Assembly (NCBI RefSeq): GCF_900460525.1
Contig: NZ_UHIY01000001.1
Location: 1 to 64,000, forward strand
Source of the DNA: Yersinia kristensenii
GTDB lineage: Bacteria > Pseudomonadota > Gammaproteobacteria > Enterobacterales > Enterobacteriaceae
Length of the DNA: 64,000 bases
Direction: 5' to 3'
Position numbers and translations under genes: made by a program. The notes under the pieces were generated by a model. It was not told the origin of the DNA and did no database searches. It saw only the letters and a program-made list of their open reading frames with translations. Shown piece after piece: positions 50,328 through 61,641 of this stretch. How positions within the stretch are numbered: the first letter of the stretch is position 1; the number at the start of each line of letters is the position of its first letter.

Positions 50328-50415
50328 TAAAATAGCGCGATAACCTGACTTGACGATTGCCCCGCTGCTCACTCTGGGGTAAAGTCGCCCCCCTTTATTT
50401 GGCCTGGGGGCAATT

Positions 50416-51768
50416 ATGTTCATTGGATTTGACTACGGCACAGCAAACTGCTCGGTTGCCGTGATGCGGGACGATGCGCCCGAATTGCTGGTGCTGGAAA
50501 ATAATGACGTCTATTTGCCCTCTATGCTGTGTGCCCCGACGCGGGAAGCCGTAAGTGAGTGCCTACACCGCCATTGGCAGGTGCCAACAGGCAGTGACGA
50601 AAACCAGCAACTATTACGTCGGGCCATGGCGTTCAACCGCGAAGAAGATATTCCAGTCACCGCCGACAGCCTGATGTTTGGCTTATCTGCACTGGCCCAC
50701 TATATTGAAGATCCCGAAGAAGTTTACTTTGTAAAATCGCCTAAATCTTTCCTGGGTGCCAATGGGTTGAAACCGCAACAGTTGGCGCTGTTTGAGGATT
50801 TAGTCTGCGCCATGATGTTCCACATCAAGCGCCAGGCGGAATCTGTATTGTCATCAGAAATTAGCCAAACAGTGATTGGCCGCCCCGTTAACTTCCAGGG
50901 TTCCGGCGGGGAAGAAGCCAACCGACAAGCAGAAGGGATTTTACTGCGCGCTGCGCAACGCGCCGGTTTTCGCGATATCGCCTTTCAATTTGAGCCGGTG
51001 GCGGCAGGGCTGGATTTTGAAGCCACACTGACGAGTGAGAAAACCGTTTTAGTGGTGGATATCGGCGGGGGAACCACCGACTGCTCAGTGTTATTAATGG
51101 GGCCAAAATGGCAAGGTTTAGCCGATCGCCAGCAAAGTCTGCTGGGCCACAGTGGTTGCCGGGTCGGGGGGAATGACCTGGATATCATGTTGGCGTTTAA
51201 GCAATTGATGCCGCTGTTTGGTATGGGCGGCGAGACCGAAAAAGGCATTGCGATGCCGTCATTGCCCTACTGGAATGCGGTTGCCACCAACGATGTTCCC
51301 GCCCAGAGTGATTTCTATAGCACCGTCAATGGCCGTTTCCTGCGGGATTTAATCCGTGATGCGGCTAATCCACAGCAAGTTCAGCGCCTGTTGAAAGTCT
51401 ATCAACAGCGTTTGAGCTACCGACTGGTGCGCGCCGCAGAAGAGAGCAAAATTGCACTTTCCGAGCAACAACAAGTCGCCGCGGCACTGGATTTTGTGCA
51501 ACCGGAGTTAGGGCAAACTATCAATCAGCAGCAGCTTGCTGAAGCTATCGCTCAGCCACTACAGCGCATTCAAGAGCAAGTCAGCCTGGCGCTAGCCACC
51601 AGCCACGTCACACCGGACGTCATTTACCTGACTGGCGGCAGCGCGCGTTCGCCATTACTGCGTGCGGCCTTACAGCAGCAATTGCCGGGTATTCCACTGG
51701 TGGGGGGCAATGATTTTGGCTCTGTCACCGCCGGGTTGGCGCGCTGGGCACAGACACTTTATCGGTGA
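50416..51768 (+). CDS. yegD: Hsp70-like chaperone YegD
   Basis: 450 residues, same as E. coli YegD. Actin/Hsp70 ATPase motifs FIGFDYGTANCSVAVM, VVDIGGGTTDCSVLLMG and YLTGGSARSPLLRAAL are present, while the Hsp70 substrate-binding domain is absent. Atypical Hsp70 of unknown client. Starts 89 bases after dgcE; followed by the gene-poor gap. Confidence 0.93.
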   Translation: MFIGFDYGTANCSVAVMRDDAPELLVLENNDVYLPSMLCAPTREAVSECLHRHWQVPTGSDENQQLLRRAMAFNREEDIPVTADSLMFGLSALAHYIEDPEEVYFVKSPKSFLGANGLKPQQLALFEDLVCAMMFHIKRQAESVLSSEISQTVIGRPVNFQGSGGEEANRQAEGILLRAAQRAGFRDIAFQFEPVAAGLDFEATLTSEKTVLVVDIGGGTTDCSVLLMGPKWQGLADRQQSLLGHSGCRVGGNDLDIMLAFKQLMPLFGMGGETEKGIAMPSLPYWNAVATNDVPAQSDFYSTVNGRFLRDLIRDAANPQQVQRLLKVYQQRLSYRLVRAAEESKIALSEQQQVAAALDFVQPELGQTINQQQLAEAIAQPLQRIQEQVSLALATSHVTPDVIYLTGGSARSPLLRAALQQQLPGIPLVGGNDFGSVTAGLARWAQTLYR

Positions 51769-51780
51769 TGTTTTTATATT

Positions 51781-51816
51781 GATGTTGATGTTGATGTTGA
51801 TGTTGATGTTGATATT
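51781..51816. repeat. Hexanucleotide tandem repeat (GATGTT)5 plus one variant unit
   Basis: Five exact GATGTT units (51781-51810) and one GATATT. Immediately left of the 430-bp inverted-repeat element and 12 bases after the yegD stop. Such runs change length by slippage. Confidence 0.85.
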
Positions 51817-51821
51817 GATTA

Positions 51822-52251
51822 AGTGATCGGGTTCGGTTGTTAGAGCACCGGAGCATTGTTTCGGTTGATAGTCATTCAGTGATTACTTAATCCCAGTCGC
51901 CGCCGTCCATGGCGGCTCACTCGGGCCATCGTCTTTGTCGGTAATATTCCTGATTGCGCTCAACATCAAAATCAAAACTATGGTTTTGACCTTGATGTTA
52001 AAAGCACATTTGAGCCGCCGAGTGAAGAATGAAGGTAGGACGCGAGGCATGGATGCCGAGCGAGGGCCGCTTGAGCATGGATGCGAATCGGCCCGGTCCG
52101 TTAGCGAAATGATGAATGAGGGAACCCACGGAGTGGGCAGGCGATACGTGCGAAGCGCGGGATTCCACAAGGGTGCACGCCCGCACCCTTTGGCGGTTGG
52201 TTCATCGGGGGATAAGTGAGTTCGGTGCTTTAACAACCGAACCCGATCACT
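51822..52251. mobile_element. 430-bp element with 29-bp terminal inverted repeats and internal hairpins
   Basis: The ends 51822-51850 and 52223-52251 are inverted copies matching at 28 of 29 positions. Inside are a two-part hairpin (51962-51969 with 51992-51999, and 51972-51978 with 51983-51989), GGCGGCTC near 51910 facing GAGCCGCC near 52011, and further stems GGCAT/ATGCC, GGGCCG/CGGCCC, CCCAC/GTGGG and GGGTG/CACCC between 52045 and 52195. A 94-codon frame at 51935 shows no family resemblance or ribosome site. No transposase is encoded, so it is a non-autonomous (MITE-like) element or a structured RNA locus; I cannot name it. Confidence 0.6.
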
Positions 52252-52279
52252 AATCACTAATCACTAATCACTAATCACC
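52246..52279. repeat. Heptanucleotide tandem repeat (ATCACTA), about 4.7 units
   Basis: ATCACTA repeated four times plus ATCACC, beginning inside the last bases of the right terminal inverted repeat (GATCACT). It looks like an expansion of the element's own end. 52280-52361 is AT-rich with no gene seen. Confidence 0.8.
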
Positions 52280-52361
52280 AAATCGACTATCAACCAAATC
52301 AATGATCAAATACTTAATCAACTAAAACACAAATCACCCCAAACCCTGACAATATTTTCAT

Positions 52362-52379
52362 ATTTCCTCCATTTTTATC
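52362..52379 (+). promoter_or_regulatory. BaeR-box candidate for mdtABCD-baeSR
   Basis: Contains CTCCAT with flanking T-rich and ATC sequence; 13 of 18 positions agree with the BaeR consensus as I recall it (TTTTTCTCCATDATTGGC). A possible -10 (TAAACT, 52394-52399) lies 15 bases downstream, the right geometry for activation. The mdtA start is 200 bases further, beyond an ERIC. Confidence 0.45.
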
Positions 52380-52410
52380 CGGTAAATCCCCGCTAAACTA
52401 GTAACATATC

Positions 52411-52533
52411 TATACCCGTCATCTTTCAAGATACAGGTGTGTTGGCTGCGTTCAATACTCAGCCCATCCCTGAGCCTCGCCTCTGCGAGGCCGCTGCAAG
52501 CAGCCTTCCTGAATCTCGAAATCTACGGGGTAT
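52411..52533. repeat. ERIC-like element in the mdtA leader
   Basis: Starts TATACCCGTCATCTTTCAAG and ends near GGGGTATG; the middle is a variant (GAGCCTCGCC/GGCGAGGC-type stem) rather than the standard core. It lies between the presumed promoter and the mdtA ATG, so it would be transcribed in the 5' leader. Confidence 0.78.
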
Positions 52534-52595
52534 GAATTTTTATTTTTTGCACCTGTGTGCGCATAACAAGATAAACAAAAGGGACTCACCGCATC

Positions 52596-53927
52596 ATGAA
52601 AGCTCAAACCAAACGCACTTCCCGATTACTGACTTTATTGGGAATCGTGGTGGCGATTATTGTTGCTGTGTTTGTCTGGCGTCATTTCAGTGCAGCCCCA
52701 CAAAACAGTGCGCCAGGGGCACAGCAGCATGGCGGAGGCAGCAGCCCCGCACGCGCCGGGGGCCGCCGCAATATGCCGATGTCCCCAGTGCAAGCTGCCA
52801 CCGCCACCGAACAAACGGTGCCGCGTTATCTCACCGGCTTAGGGACAGTGATTGCCGCGAACACCGTGACAGTCACCAGCCGGGTTGATGGCCAACTAAT
52901 GGCTATCCACTTTACCGAAGGCCAGCAGGTTAACGCCGGTGATTTACTGGTCGAAATTGATCCGCGCCCTTACCAAGTCCAACTGACTCAAGCTCAAGGG
53001 CAGCTTGCCAAAGATCAAGCCACACTGGACAATGCTCGCCGCGATTTGGCTCGCTATCAAAAACTGGCTAAGACCGGCCTGATTTCACAGCAAGATTTGG
53101 ATACCCAAGCTTCGCTAGTGCGCCAGAGCGAGGGCAGTGTTAAAGCCGATCAAGGGGCGATTGACAGCGCCCAACTGCAACTGACTTATAGCCGCATTAC
53201 CGCGCCCATTTCCGGTAAAGTCGGGCTAAAACAAGTGGATGTCGGCAACTATATTACCAGCGGCACCGCGACCCCGATTGTGGTTATCACCCAAACACAT
53301 CCGGTTGATGTGGTCTTTACCCTGCCGGAAAGTGATATCCCCGCTATTATGCAAGCGCAGAAAAATGCAGCGAAAAACAAGACTACCGTGCCGGTTGAAG
53401 CCTGGGACCGCACCAATAAACAGATGCTAGCTCAAGGTTATCTGCTCAGTATTGATAACCAAATTGATACCACCACCGGCACCATTAAGTTAAAAGCCCG
53501 TTTTGCCAATGAAGACGACGTGCTGTTCCCGAATCAATTTGTCAACGCGCGTATCAAAGTGGATTTACTGCAAAATGCCGTGGTGGTGCCGACGGCTGCC
53601 GTGCAAATGGGCAACGAAGGAAGCTTCGTCTGGACATTAAATGATGAGAATAAAGTCAGTAAGCACTTAGTCACCACCGGAATTCAAGATAGTAAACAGG
53701 TGGTTATCAGCGCCGGGCTGGATGCCGGTCAGCGTGTAGTGACTGACGGTATTGATCGCCTGACTGAAGGTTTACAAGTTGAAGTGGTGACTCCGCGTTC
53801 TGCCGATGCCGACCAAACCGACGCGGCAGAAAAATCAGCTGCGACCGAAAAAGGCACACACCGCCGTGGTGGAAAACCGGCGGCTGATGCACCGGCTGGC
53901 ACGGCCCCAGCAGTGGAGAAATCCTGA
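52596..53927 (+). CDS. mdtA: Multidrug efflux periplasmic adaptor MdtA
   Basis: 443 residues. One N-terminal membrane anchor ([18 protein letters not shown]), then the adaptor order: lipoyl half ([20 protein letters not shown]), coiled-coil hairpin ([25 protein letters not shown] in part), beta-barrel ([20 protein letters not shown]) and membrane-proximal domain ([17 protein letters not shown]). The Ala/Pro-rich C-terminus is variable. Bridges MdtBC to an outer-membrane channel, usually TolC. GGGA precedes the ATG; the last base overlaps mdtB. Confidence 0.95.
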   Translation: MKAQTKRTSRLLTLLGIVVAIIVAVFVWRHFSAAPQNSAPGAQQHGGGSSPARAGGRRNMPMSPVQAATATEQTVPRYLTGLGTVIAANTVTVTSRVDGQLMAIHFTEGQQVNAGDLLVEIDPRPYQVQLTQAQGQLAKDQATLDNARRDLARYQKLAKTGLISQQDLDTQASLVRQSEGSVKADQGAIDSAQLQLTYSRITAPISGKVGLKQVDVGNYITSGTATPIVVITQTHPVDVVFTLPESDIPAIMQAQKNAAKNKTTVPVEAWDRTNKQMLAQGYLLSIDNQIDTTTGTIKLKARFANEDDVLFPNQFVNARIKVDLLQNAVVVPTAAVQMGNEGSFVWTLNDENKVSKHLVTTGIQDSKQVVISAGLDAGQRVVTDGIDRLTEGLQVEVVTPRSADADQTDAAEKSAATEKGTHRRGGKPAADAPAGTAPAVEKS

Positions 53928-56900
53928 TGCAAGTGATGCCTCCAACACCCGGTGGCGGGCCATCACGGCTGTTTATCCTGCGCCCAGTTGCCACCACACT
54001 GTTTATGGTCGCCATTCTGTTAGCGGGGATTATCGGCTACCGCGCTTTGCCGGTTTCCGCCCTGCCGGAAGTCGATTACCCCACCATTCAGGTGGTGACA
54101 CTTTACCCCGGTGCCAGCCCGGATGTAGTGACCTCCTCCATTACCGCGCCATTGGAGCGCCAATTTGGCCAGATGTCTGGCTTGAAACAAATGGCGTCAC
54201 AAAGCTCCGGTGGCGCGTCGGTCATCACCTTGCAATTCCAGCTCACTTTGCCGCTGGATGTTGCCGAGCAAGAAGTGCAGGCGGCAATTAACTCCGCCAC
54301 CAACTTGCTGCCAACTGACCTGCCCTATCCGCCGATTTACAGCAAAGTGAATCCGGCGGATCCGCCCATTCTGACACTGGCGGTGACCTCCACCGCGCTC
54401 CCGATGACGCAAGTGGAAGATATGGTGGAAACCCGCATTGCGCAGAAAATCTCGCAAGTCACCGGCGTCGGTCTGGTGACCATTTCTGGCGGCCAGCGCC
54501 CAGCCGTGCGGGTGAAATTGAATGCCCCAGCGGTAGCTGCTTTGGGGCTGGACAGCGAAACCATTCGCACCGCCATCAGCAATGCCAACGTCAACTCCGC
54601 CAAAGGCAGTCTGGATGGGCCCACCCGCTCAGTCACATTGTCTGCCAACGACCAGATGAAATCCGCTGAGGATTATCGCGACCTGATTGTGGCTTACCAA
54701 AATGGCGCGCCAGTTCGCTTGCAGGATGTCGCCACCATTGAACAGGGGGCAGAAAATAACAAACTCGCCGCTTGGGCCAATACTGAGCCGGCAATTGTGC
54801 TGAACATCCAGCGCCAGCCGGGGGTCAATGTGATTGCCACCGCCGACAGTATTCGCGAAATGCTGCCGGATTTGATCAAAAGCCTGCCGAAATCGGTTGA
54901 TGTCAAAGTGCTGACCGACCGCACCACCACCATCCGCGCCTCGGTCAGTGATGTGCAGTTTGAATTAATGCTGGCGATTGTATTGGTAGTAATGGTGATT
55001 TACCTGTTCCTGCGGAATGCTGCGGCCACCATTATCCCCAGTATTGCCGTGCCGCTGTCACTGATCGGGACTTTTGCGGCGATGTATTTCCTCGGTTTTT
55101 CAATCAATAACCTAACATTAATGGCCCTGACCATTGCCACCGGTTTTGTGGTCGATGATGCCATCGTGGTGATTGAAAATATCTCGCGCTATATCGAAAA
55201 GGGCGAGAAACCGCTGGATGCCGCGCTAAAAGGGGCCGGTGAGATTGGCTTTACCATTATTTCACTGACTTTCTCATTGATTGCGGTGTTGATTCCACTG
55301 CTGTTTATGGGCGATATCGTCGGCCGCCTGTTCCGCGAATTTGCCGTCACACTGGCGGTGGCGATTCTAATTTCAGCCGTGGTCTCCTTAACACTGACGC
55401 CAATGATGTGCGCACGGATGCTCAGTTATGAATCCCTGCGCAAGCAAAACCGCCTGTCGCGGGCGAGTGAAAAATTCTTTGATTGGGTGATAGCCCATTA
55501 TGCCGTCGCGCTGAAAAAAGTGCTCAATCATCAATGGCTAACCTTGGGTGTCGCGCTAAGTACATTGGTGCTGACGGTATTGCTTTACTTGATTATCCCC
55601 AAAGGCTTTTTCCCCTTGCAGGACAATGGCCTGATTCAGGGCACGCTGGAAGCGCCACAATCTGTTTCATTCAGTAATATGGCGGAACGCCAGCAGCAAG
55701 TGGCCGCGATTATCCTTAAAGATCCGGCGGTCGAAAGTCTGACTTCATTTGTCGGGGTCGACGGCACCAATGCGACCCTCAACAATGGCCGGTTGCAGAT
55801 TAACCTTAAGCCGTTGAGCAGCCGAGAGGATCGCATCCCAGAAATTATTACCCGCTTGCAGCAAAGTGTGGCCGGAATCCCGGGGATTAAGCTCTATTTG
55901 CAGCCGGTGCAAGACTTGACCATTGATACCCAACTGAGCCGCACGCAATATCAGTTCACTCTGCAAGCCACCTCGCTGGAGGAACTGAGCACCTGGGTGC
56001 CGAAACTGGTCAGTGAATTGCAACAACAAGCGCCATTCCAGGATGTCACCAGCGACTGGCAAGATCAGGGGTTGGTGGCGTTTGTCAATGTCGACCGCGA
56101 CAGCGCCAGCCGCTTGGGGATCACCATGGCAGCCATCGACAGCGCGCTCTATAACGCCTTTGGTCAGCGGCTAATTTCCACCATTTATACCCAAGCCAAT
56201 CAGTATCGGGTGGTGTTGGAGCATGATGTCAAAGCCACTCCGGGGCTGGCGGCCTTCAATGATATCCGCCTGACCGGCAGTGACGGTAAAGGGGTGCCGC
56301 TGAGCAGCATTGCCACTATTGAAGAGCGCTTCGGGCCGCTTTCTATCAACCATTTGAATCAGTTCCCATCAGCCACCATCTCATTCAATTTGGCGCAGGG
56401 CTATTCTCTGGGGGAAGCCGTCAATGCTGTGACCCAAGCGGAGCAGGCTATCCAACTACCGGCGGATATTATGACTCGCTTCCAAGGGTCAACACTGGCA
56501 TTCCAGGCCGCGTTGGGCAGCACCCTGTGGCTGATTATTGCCGCGATTGTGGCGATGTATATCGTGCTCGGCGTGTTGTATGAGAGTTTTATTCACCCAG
56601 TGACTATCTTATCCACCCTGCCGACCGCCGGTGTCGGGGCATTGTTGGCCCTGATGTTGACCGGCAATGAGCTGGATGTGATCGCCATTATCGGGATCAT
56701 CCTGCTGATCGGCATTGTGAAGAAAAACGCCATCATGATGATCGACTTTGCGCTGGCCGCCGAACGGGATCAGGGCATGACGCCGTATGACGCGATTTAT
56801 CAAGCTTGTTTATTGCGTTTTCGCCCAATCCTGATGACCACATTGGCGGCGCTGTTTGGGGCACTGCCCCTGATGCTCAGTACCGGCACCGGAGCCGAAC

Positions 56901-57085
56901 TGCGCCAGCCGCTCGGGGTTTGTATGGTTGGAGGGCTGATTGTCAGCCAAGTGCTAACCCTGTTCACTACCCCGGTTATCTATCTGTTATTTGATAAATT
57001 GGCGCGCAATTCCCATGGCAAAAATCGCTATCAGCATCAAGATATTGAGACGTCAGAATTGCCGGATGGGCGGGAACAGCCGTGA
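53927..57085 (+). CDS. mdtB: RND multidrug efflux transporter subunit MdtB
   Basis: 1052 residues (E. coli 1040). Twelve-helix RND pump: [40 protein letters not shown] (in part) at the N-terminus, TM4 with the proton-relay Asp pair [14 protein letters not shown], and the second half from [12 protein letters not shown] to [22 protein letters not shown]. Works as a MdtB2C heterotrimer exporting bile salts and novobiocin. ATG overlaps the mdtA stop by one base; its stop overlaps mdtC by four. Confidence 0.95.
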   Translation: MQVMPPTPGGGPSRLFILRPVATTLFMVAILLAGIIGYRALPVSALPEVDYPTIQVVTLYPGASPDVVTSSITAPLERQFGQMSGLKQMASQSSGGASVITLQFQLTLPLDVAEQEVQAAINSATNLLPTDLPYPPIYSKVNPADPPILTLAVTSTALPMTQVEDMVETRIAQKISQVTGVGLVTISGGQRPAVRVKLNAPAVAALGLDSETIRTAISNANVNSAKGSLDGPTRSVTLSANDQMKSAEDYRDLIVAYQNGAPVRLQDVATIEQGAENNKLAAWANTEPAIVLNIQRQPGVNVIATADSIREMLPDLIKSLPKSVDVKVLTDRTTTIRASVSDVQFELMLAIVLVVMVIYLFLRNAAATIIPSIAVPLSLIGTFAAMYFLGFSINNLTLMALTIATGFVVDDAIVVIENISRYIEKGEKPLDAALKGAGEIGFTIISLTFSLIAVLIPLLFMGDIVGRLFREFAVTLAVAILISAVVSLTLTPMMCARMLSYESLRKQNRLSRASEKFFDWVIAHYAVALKKVLNHQWLTLGVALSTLVLTVLLYLIIPKGFFPLQDNGLIQGTLEAPQSVSFSNMAERQQQVAAIILKDPAVESLTSFVGVDGTNATLNNGRLQINLKPLSSREDRIPEIITRLQQSVAGIPGIKLYLQPVQDLTIDTQLSRTQYQFTLQATSLEELSTWVPKLVSELQQQAPFQDVTSDWQDQGLVAFVNVDRDSASRLGITMAAIDSALYNAFGQRLISTIYTQANQYRVVLEHDVKATPGLAAFNDIRLTGSDGKGVPLSSIATIEERFGPLSINHLNQFPSATISFNLAQGYSLGEAVNAVTQAEQAIQLPADIMTRFQGSTLAFQAALGSTLWLIIAAIVAMYIVLGVLYESFIHPVTILSTLPTAGVGALLALMLTGNELDVIAIIGIILLIGIVKKNAIMMIDFALAAERDQGMTPYDAIYQACLLRFRPILMTTLAALFGALPLMLSTGTGAELRQPLGVCMVGGLIVSQVLTLFTTPVIYLLFDKLARNSHGKNRYQHQDIETSELPDGREQP

Positions 57086-60000
57086 AATTCTTTGCTCTGT
57101 TCATCCAGCGCCCGGTCGCCACTACCCTGCTGACACTGGCCATCACTCTCAGCGGGATTATCGGCTTTAGTTTATTGCCGGTATCACCGCTGCCGCAGGT
57201 GGATTACCCGGTGATTGCCGTGAGTGCCTCCATGCCCGGTGCAGATCCGGAAACCATGGCGTCATCCATTGCTACGCCACTGGAACGCGCCTTGGGAAGA
57301 ATTGCTGGCGTCAATGAGATGACCTCAACCAGTTCACTGGGTAGCACACGGATCATTCTGCAATTTGATCTCAGCCGCGATATTAACGGCGCGGCGCGTG
57401 ATGTGCAGGCGGCGCTTAATGCGGCCCAGAGCTTGCTCCCCTCAGGAATGCCCAATCGCCCGACTTACCGCAAAATGAACCCGTCAGACGCGCCAATCAT
57501 GATAATGACGCTGACCTCGGATACGTTCAGTCAGGGCCAATTATATGATTTCGCCTCAACCCAATTGGCGCAAAAAATTGCCCAAACCGAGGGCGTCAGT
57601 GACGTCTCGGTCGGCGGCAGTTCCTTGCCAGCGGTGCGGGTAGAACTGAATCCGAGTGCGCTGTTCAATCAGGGCGTGTCACTGGATGCGGTGCGTCAGG
57701 CGATCAGCGCGGCTAACGTGCGCCGCCCACAAGGATCCATTGATAGCAGTGAGCAACATTGGCAGGTGCAGGCCAATGACGAGATCAAAACTGCCGAAGG
57801 GTATCGCCCGCTTATCATTCACTACAACAACGGATCGGCAGTGCGGCTGCAAGATGTCGCCAATGTTGTCGATTCGGTGCAGGATGTGCGCAATGCCGGG
57901 ATGTCTGACGGCAAACCGGCGATTCTATTGGTGATCAGCCGTGAACCGGGAGCGAACATTATCGCCACCGTCGACCGGATTCGGGCGGAACTCCCGGCTC
58001 TGCGCGCCTCGATCCCGGCCTCGATTCAATTAAATATTGCGCAAGATCGCTCGCCGACCATCCGCGCCTCGCTGGATGAAGTGGAGCAATCGCTGGTGAT
58101 CGCCGTGGCATTGGTGATTCTGGTGGTGTTCCTGTTCCTGCGGTCAGGCCGCGCCACCTTGATCCCCGCAGTGGCGGTGCCGGTTTCGCTGATTGGCACT
58201 TTTGCCGCTATGTATTTGTGCGACTTTAGCCTTAATAATCTGTCATTGATGGCGCTGACCATCGCCACCGGCTTTGTGGTCGACGACGCCATTGTGGTGC
58301 TGGAGAATATTTCCCGCCATTTGGAAGCGGGGGTGAAGCCGATGGTTGCCGCCCTGCGCGGGGTACGCGAGGTCGGTTTTACCGTGCTGTCGATGAGTAT
58401 TTCTCTGGTGGCGGTGTTTATTCCGCTGCTGCTGATGGAGGGGCTACCGGGGCGGTTATTCCGTGAGTTTGCCGTTACATTGTCGGTAGCTATCGGTATC
58501 TCGTTAGTTATTTCGTTGACCTTAACGCCGATGATGTGTGCCCATTTGCTACGCGCCCAACCGGCGGGTCAGCAGCAACGTATTCGTGGTTTCGGCAAAG
58601 TGCTTCTGACTATTCAGCAAAGTTATGGCCGCTCACTCAATTGGGTGCTCGGCCATACGCGCTGGGTAATGGTCGTGCTGCTTTCCACGATCGCGCTGAA
58701 TGTTTGGCTCTATATCAGCATTCCAAAAACCTTTTTCCCTGAGCAGGATACCGGCCGCATGATGGGCTTTATTCAAGCCGACCAGAGTATTTCGTTCCAG
58801 GCGATGCAGCAAAAACTGAAAGATTTCATGAAAATTGTCAGTGCCGACCCGGCGGTTGACAATGTGACGGGCTTTACCGGCGGTTCGCGCACTAACAGTG
58901 GCTCAATGTTTATCTCACTGAAACCATTGAGTGAACGCAGCGAAACCGCGCAACAAGTGATTACCCGGCTACGCGGCAAGTTGGCAAAAGAACCGGGGGC
59001 CAATCTGTTCCTCTCTCCGGTGCAAGATATTCGCGTCGGTGGTCGTCAATCCAACGCCAGCTATCAATTTACGTTATTAGCCGACGACTTAGCGGCTCTG
59101 CGTGAATGGGAACCGAAAGTGCGGGCTGCTTTGAGCAAGTTACCGGAGTTAGCTGATGTGAACTCCGACCAACAAGATAAAGGCTCAGAAATGGCGCTGA
59201 CCTATGACCGCGAAACCATGGCGCGGCTGGGTATTGATGTGTCTGATGCCAATGCCTTGCTCAATAACGCCTTTGGTCAGCGGCAGATTTCTACTATTTA
59301 TCAACCGTTGAATCAATACAAAGTGGTGATGGAAGTCGCGCCTCAATACACGCAGGATGTGAGTTCACTGGACAAAATGTTTGTGATTAACAGCAACGGC
59401 CAGTCAATTCCACTGTCTTATTTTGCTAAATGGCAGCCAGCGAATGCCCCGCTGGCGGTCAATCATCAAGGTTTATCAGCCGCCTCGACTATCTCATTTA
59501 ACTTACCCGATGGCGGTAGCCTGTCTGAAGCGACCGCCGCGGTTGAGCGGGCCATGACCGAGCTTGGAGTGCCGAGCACAGTGCGCGGTGTGTTTGCCGG
59601 TACCGCACAAGTGTTCCAAGAGACACTGAAATCTCAGCTATGGCTGATTATGGCGGCGATCGCCACGGTGTATATCGTGCTGGGAATTTTGTATGAAAGT
59701 TATGTTCACCCGCTGACCATTCTTTCCACATTGCCCTCCGCCGGAGTCGGCGCGTTACTGGCGCTGGAACTGTTCGATGCGCCCTTTAGCCTTATCGCCC
59801 TGATTGGCATTATGCTATTGATTGGAATAGTAAAAAAGAACGCAATCATGATGGTCGACTTTGCTCTCGATGCACAACGTAATGGCAACCTCAGCGCCCG
59901 CGATGCTATTTTCCAGGCCAGTCTATTACGTTTTAGGCCGATTATGATGACCACTCTGGCCGCTTTGTTCGGCGCACTGCCGCTGGTATTGGGCAGTGGA

Positions 60001-60156
60001 GATGGCGCGGAATTACGCCAACCACTCGGGATTACTATTGTCGGCGGGCTGGTCATGAGCCAGTTGCTCACCTTATATACCACTCCAGTGGTTTACCTCT
60101 ATTTTGACCGCCTGCGCACCCGCTTTAGCAAAAAACCGTTAATGAGGTTGGAATAA
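57082..60156 (+). CDS. mdtC: RND multidrug efflux transporter subunit MdtC
   Basis: 1024 residues (E. coli 1025). Same RND layout as Mdt[20 protein letters not shown] start, [18 protein letters not shown]4 [33 protein letters not shown] and C-terminal [21 protein letters not shown]. In E. coli the C subunit is the main drug-binding partner in MdtB2C. Four-base overlap with mdtB. After it, 59 bases containing an ERIC remnant precede mdtD. Confidence 0.95.
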   Translation: MKFFALFIQRPVATTLLTLAITLSGIIGFSLLPVSPLPQVDYPVIAVSASMPGADPETMASSIATPLERALGRIAGVNEMTSTSSLGSTRIILQFDLSRDINGAARDVQAALNAAQSLLPSGMPNRPTYRKMNPSDAPIMIMTLTSDTFSQGQLYDFASTQLAQKIAQTEGVSDVSVGGSSLPAVRVELNPSALFNQGVSLDAVRQAISAANVRRPQGSIDSSEQHWQVQANDEIKTAEGYRPLIIHYNNGSAVRLQDVANVVDSVQDVRNAGMSDGKPAILLVISREPGANIIATVDRIRAELPALRASIPASIQLNIAQDRSPTIRASLDEVEQSLVIAVALVILVVFLFLRSGRATLIPAVAVPVSLIGTFAAMYLCDFSLNNLSLMALTIATGFVVDDAIVVLENISRHLEAGVKPMVAALRGVREVGFTVLSMSISLVAVFIPLLLMEGLPGRLFREFAVTLSVAIGISLVISLTLTPMMCAHLLRAQPAGQQQRIRGFGKVLLTIQQSYGRSLNWVLGHTRWVMVVLLSTIALNVWLYISIPKTFFPEQDTGRMMGFIQADQSISFQAMQQKLKDFMKIVSADPAVDNVTGFTGGSRTNSGSMFISLKPLSERSETAQQVITRLRGKLAKEPGANLFLSPVQDIRVGGRQSNASYQFTLLADDLAALREWEPKVRAALSKLPELADVNSDQQDKGSEMALTYDRETMARLGIDVSDANALLNNAFGQRQISTIYQPLNQYKVVMEVAPQYTQDVSSLDKMFVINSNGQSIPLSYFAKWQPANAPLAVNHQGLSAASTISFNLPDGGSLSEATAAVERAMTELGVPSTVRGVFAGTAQVFQETLKSQLWLIMAAIATVYIVLGILYESYVHPLTILSTLPSAGVGALLALELFDAPFSLIALIGIMLLIGIVKKNAIMMVDFALDAQRNGNLSARDAIFQASLLRFRPIMMTTLAALFGALPLVLGSGDGAELRQPLGITIVGGLVMSQLLTLYTTPVVYLYFDRLRTRFSKKPLMRLE

Positions 60157-60169
60157 TTTATTATGAAAG

Positions 60170-60227
60170 GCCCAATAGCTTTTAAGTTGCAGCCAACACA
60201 GCAGCGGGTTGAAAGATGACGGGTATA
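60170..60227. repeat. Internally deleted ERIC element overlapping the mdtD start
   Basis: Only the two ends remain: CCCAATAGCTTTTAAGTTGC joined to AGCCAACACAG and GTTGAAAGATGACGGGTATA (about 58 bp). The right end contains the mdtD ATG at 60216. Confidence 0.72.
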
Positions 60228-61625
60228 CGTGCGCAACTGTGGATAGTGGCCTTCGGCTTTTTTATGCAAACGCTGGATACCACCATCGTCAACACCGCCC
60301 TGCCCTCAATGGCGGCCAGTTTGGGCGAAAATCCATTACGCATGCAGTCGGTGATTGTCTCTTATGTGCTGACAGTGGCGGTGATGCTGCCCGCCAGTGG
60401 TTGGCTGGCTGATAAAGTTGGCGTTAAATGGGTATTTTTCTCCGCCATTATCTTGTTTACCCTCGGTTCATTGATGTGCGCGCAAGCTGGAACCCTGAAT
60501 GAGCTGATTGCTTCCCGCGTTATTCAGGGAATTGGCGGCGCGATGATGGTGCCGGTGGGCCGTCTGACGGTGATGAAGATCGTGCCGCGCGAGCAATATA
60601 TGTCGGCGATGGCGTTTGTCACCTTGCCCGGTCAGATTGGACCATTAGTTGGGCCTGCGCTGGGGGGATTTCTGGTGGAATATGCCAGTTGGCATTGGAT
60701 ATTTTTGATCAACCTGCCGGTTGGGGTGGTCGGTGCAATCGCCACTTTATGGCTGATGCCCAATTACACCACCCGCACTCGGCGCTTTGATATCAGTGGC
60801 TTTGTTATGCTGGCTATCGGTATGGCAACGCTGACATTAGCATTGGACGGGCACAAAGGACTGGGTTTGCCGCCGCTGGCGATTGTTGGCCTGGTATTGT
60901 GCGGAATAGTAGCGCTGGCGGGTTACTGGTGGCATGCCAAAGGTAACCATTCGGCGCTGTTCACACTGCGACTGTTCAACAATAAATCCTACACTCTGGG
61001 CCTGATAGGTAGCATGAGCGCCCGTGTCGGTAGTGGTATGTTGCCGTTTATGACGCCGGTTTTCCTGCAAATTGGGTTGGGATTTACCCCATTTCATGCC
61101 GGTTTGATGATGATCCCGATGATTATCGGCAGTATGGGCATGAAGCGGGTTATTGTGCGCGTGGTCAACCAGTTCGGCTACCGGCGGGTACTGGTCAGCG
61201 CCACATTATTGCTGGCGGTCGTCAGTTTAAGCTTACCCATGATGGCGCTAATGGGGTGGATTTTACTGCTGCCGGTGGTGTTATTCTTCCAGGGAATGCT
61301 TAATGCACTGCGCTTCTCGACGATGAATACTTTTACCCTAAAAGACTTACCCAACCGCCTGGCCAGCAGCGGCAATAGCCTGTTGTCGATGGTCATGCAG
61401 TTGTCTATGAGCTTAGGGGTCAGTACTGCCGGGATATTACTCGGTGTATTTGCCCACAATCAGGTGGTGACAAACACCCCGGCGACTCACAGTGCGTTCT
61501 TATACAGCTATATCTGTATGGCCATCATTATCGCGCTGCCCGCCCTGATATTTAACCGCGTGCCACCGGATACCGGCATTAATCGTAATCTACCCCGCCC
61601 GTCCGCGAAACCGGCCAACCGATAA
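60216..61625 (+). CDS. mdtD: MFS transporter MdtD
   Basis: 469 residues (E. coli 471). DHA2-type major facilitator with 14 helices: [27 protein letters not shown] in part (motif D1), motif [14 protein letters not shown], motif [26 protein letters not shown]. In E. coli MdtD is not needed for MdtABC drug resistance and has been linked to citrate/iron export. The first codons (MTGI) come from ERIC sequence, replacing the E. coli N-terminus; the ribosome site is weak. Confidence 0.93.
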   Translation: MTGIRAQLWIVAFGFFMQTLDTTIVNTALPSMAASLGENPLRMQSVIVSYVLTVAVMLPASGWLADKVGVKWVFFSAIILFTLGSLMCAQAGTLNELIASRVIQGIGGAMMVPVGRLTVMKIVPREQYMSAMAFVTLPGQIGPLVGPALGGFLVEYASWHWIFLINLPVGVVGAIATLWLMPNYTTRTRRFDISGFVMLAIGMATLTLALDGHKGLGLPPLAIVGLVLCGIVALAGYWWHAKGNHSALFTLRLFNNKSYTLGLIGSMSARVGSGMLPFMTPVFLQIGLGFTPFHAGLMMIPMIIGSMGMKRVIVRVVNQFGYRRVLVSATLLLAVVSLSLPMMALMGWILLLPVVLFFQGMLNALRFSTMNTFTLKDLPNRLASSGNSLLSMVMQLSMSLGVSTAGILLGVFAHNQVVTNTPATHSAFLYSYICMAIIIALPALIFNRVPPDTGINRNLPRPSAKPANR

Positions 61626-61641
61626 AACAGGTGGAAATATC

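Noticed and set aside
51883..52257. Open frames on both strands (51935-52219 + and 51883-52257 -) as candidate genes
   Set aside because: They lie inside the hairpin-rich inverted-repeat element, have no ribosome site or recognisable domain, and are Arg/Gly/His-rich as expected from translated structured DNA.
53806..54291. Alternative-frame ORF overlapping mdtA and mdtB
   Set aside because: The mdtA and mdtB frames are strongly conserved; this is a shadow.
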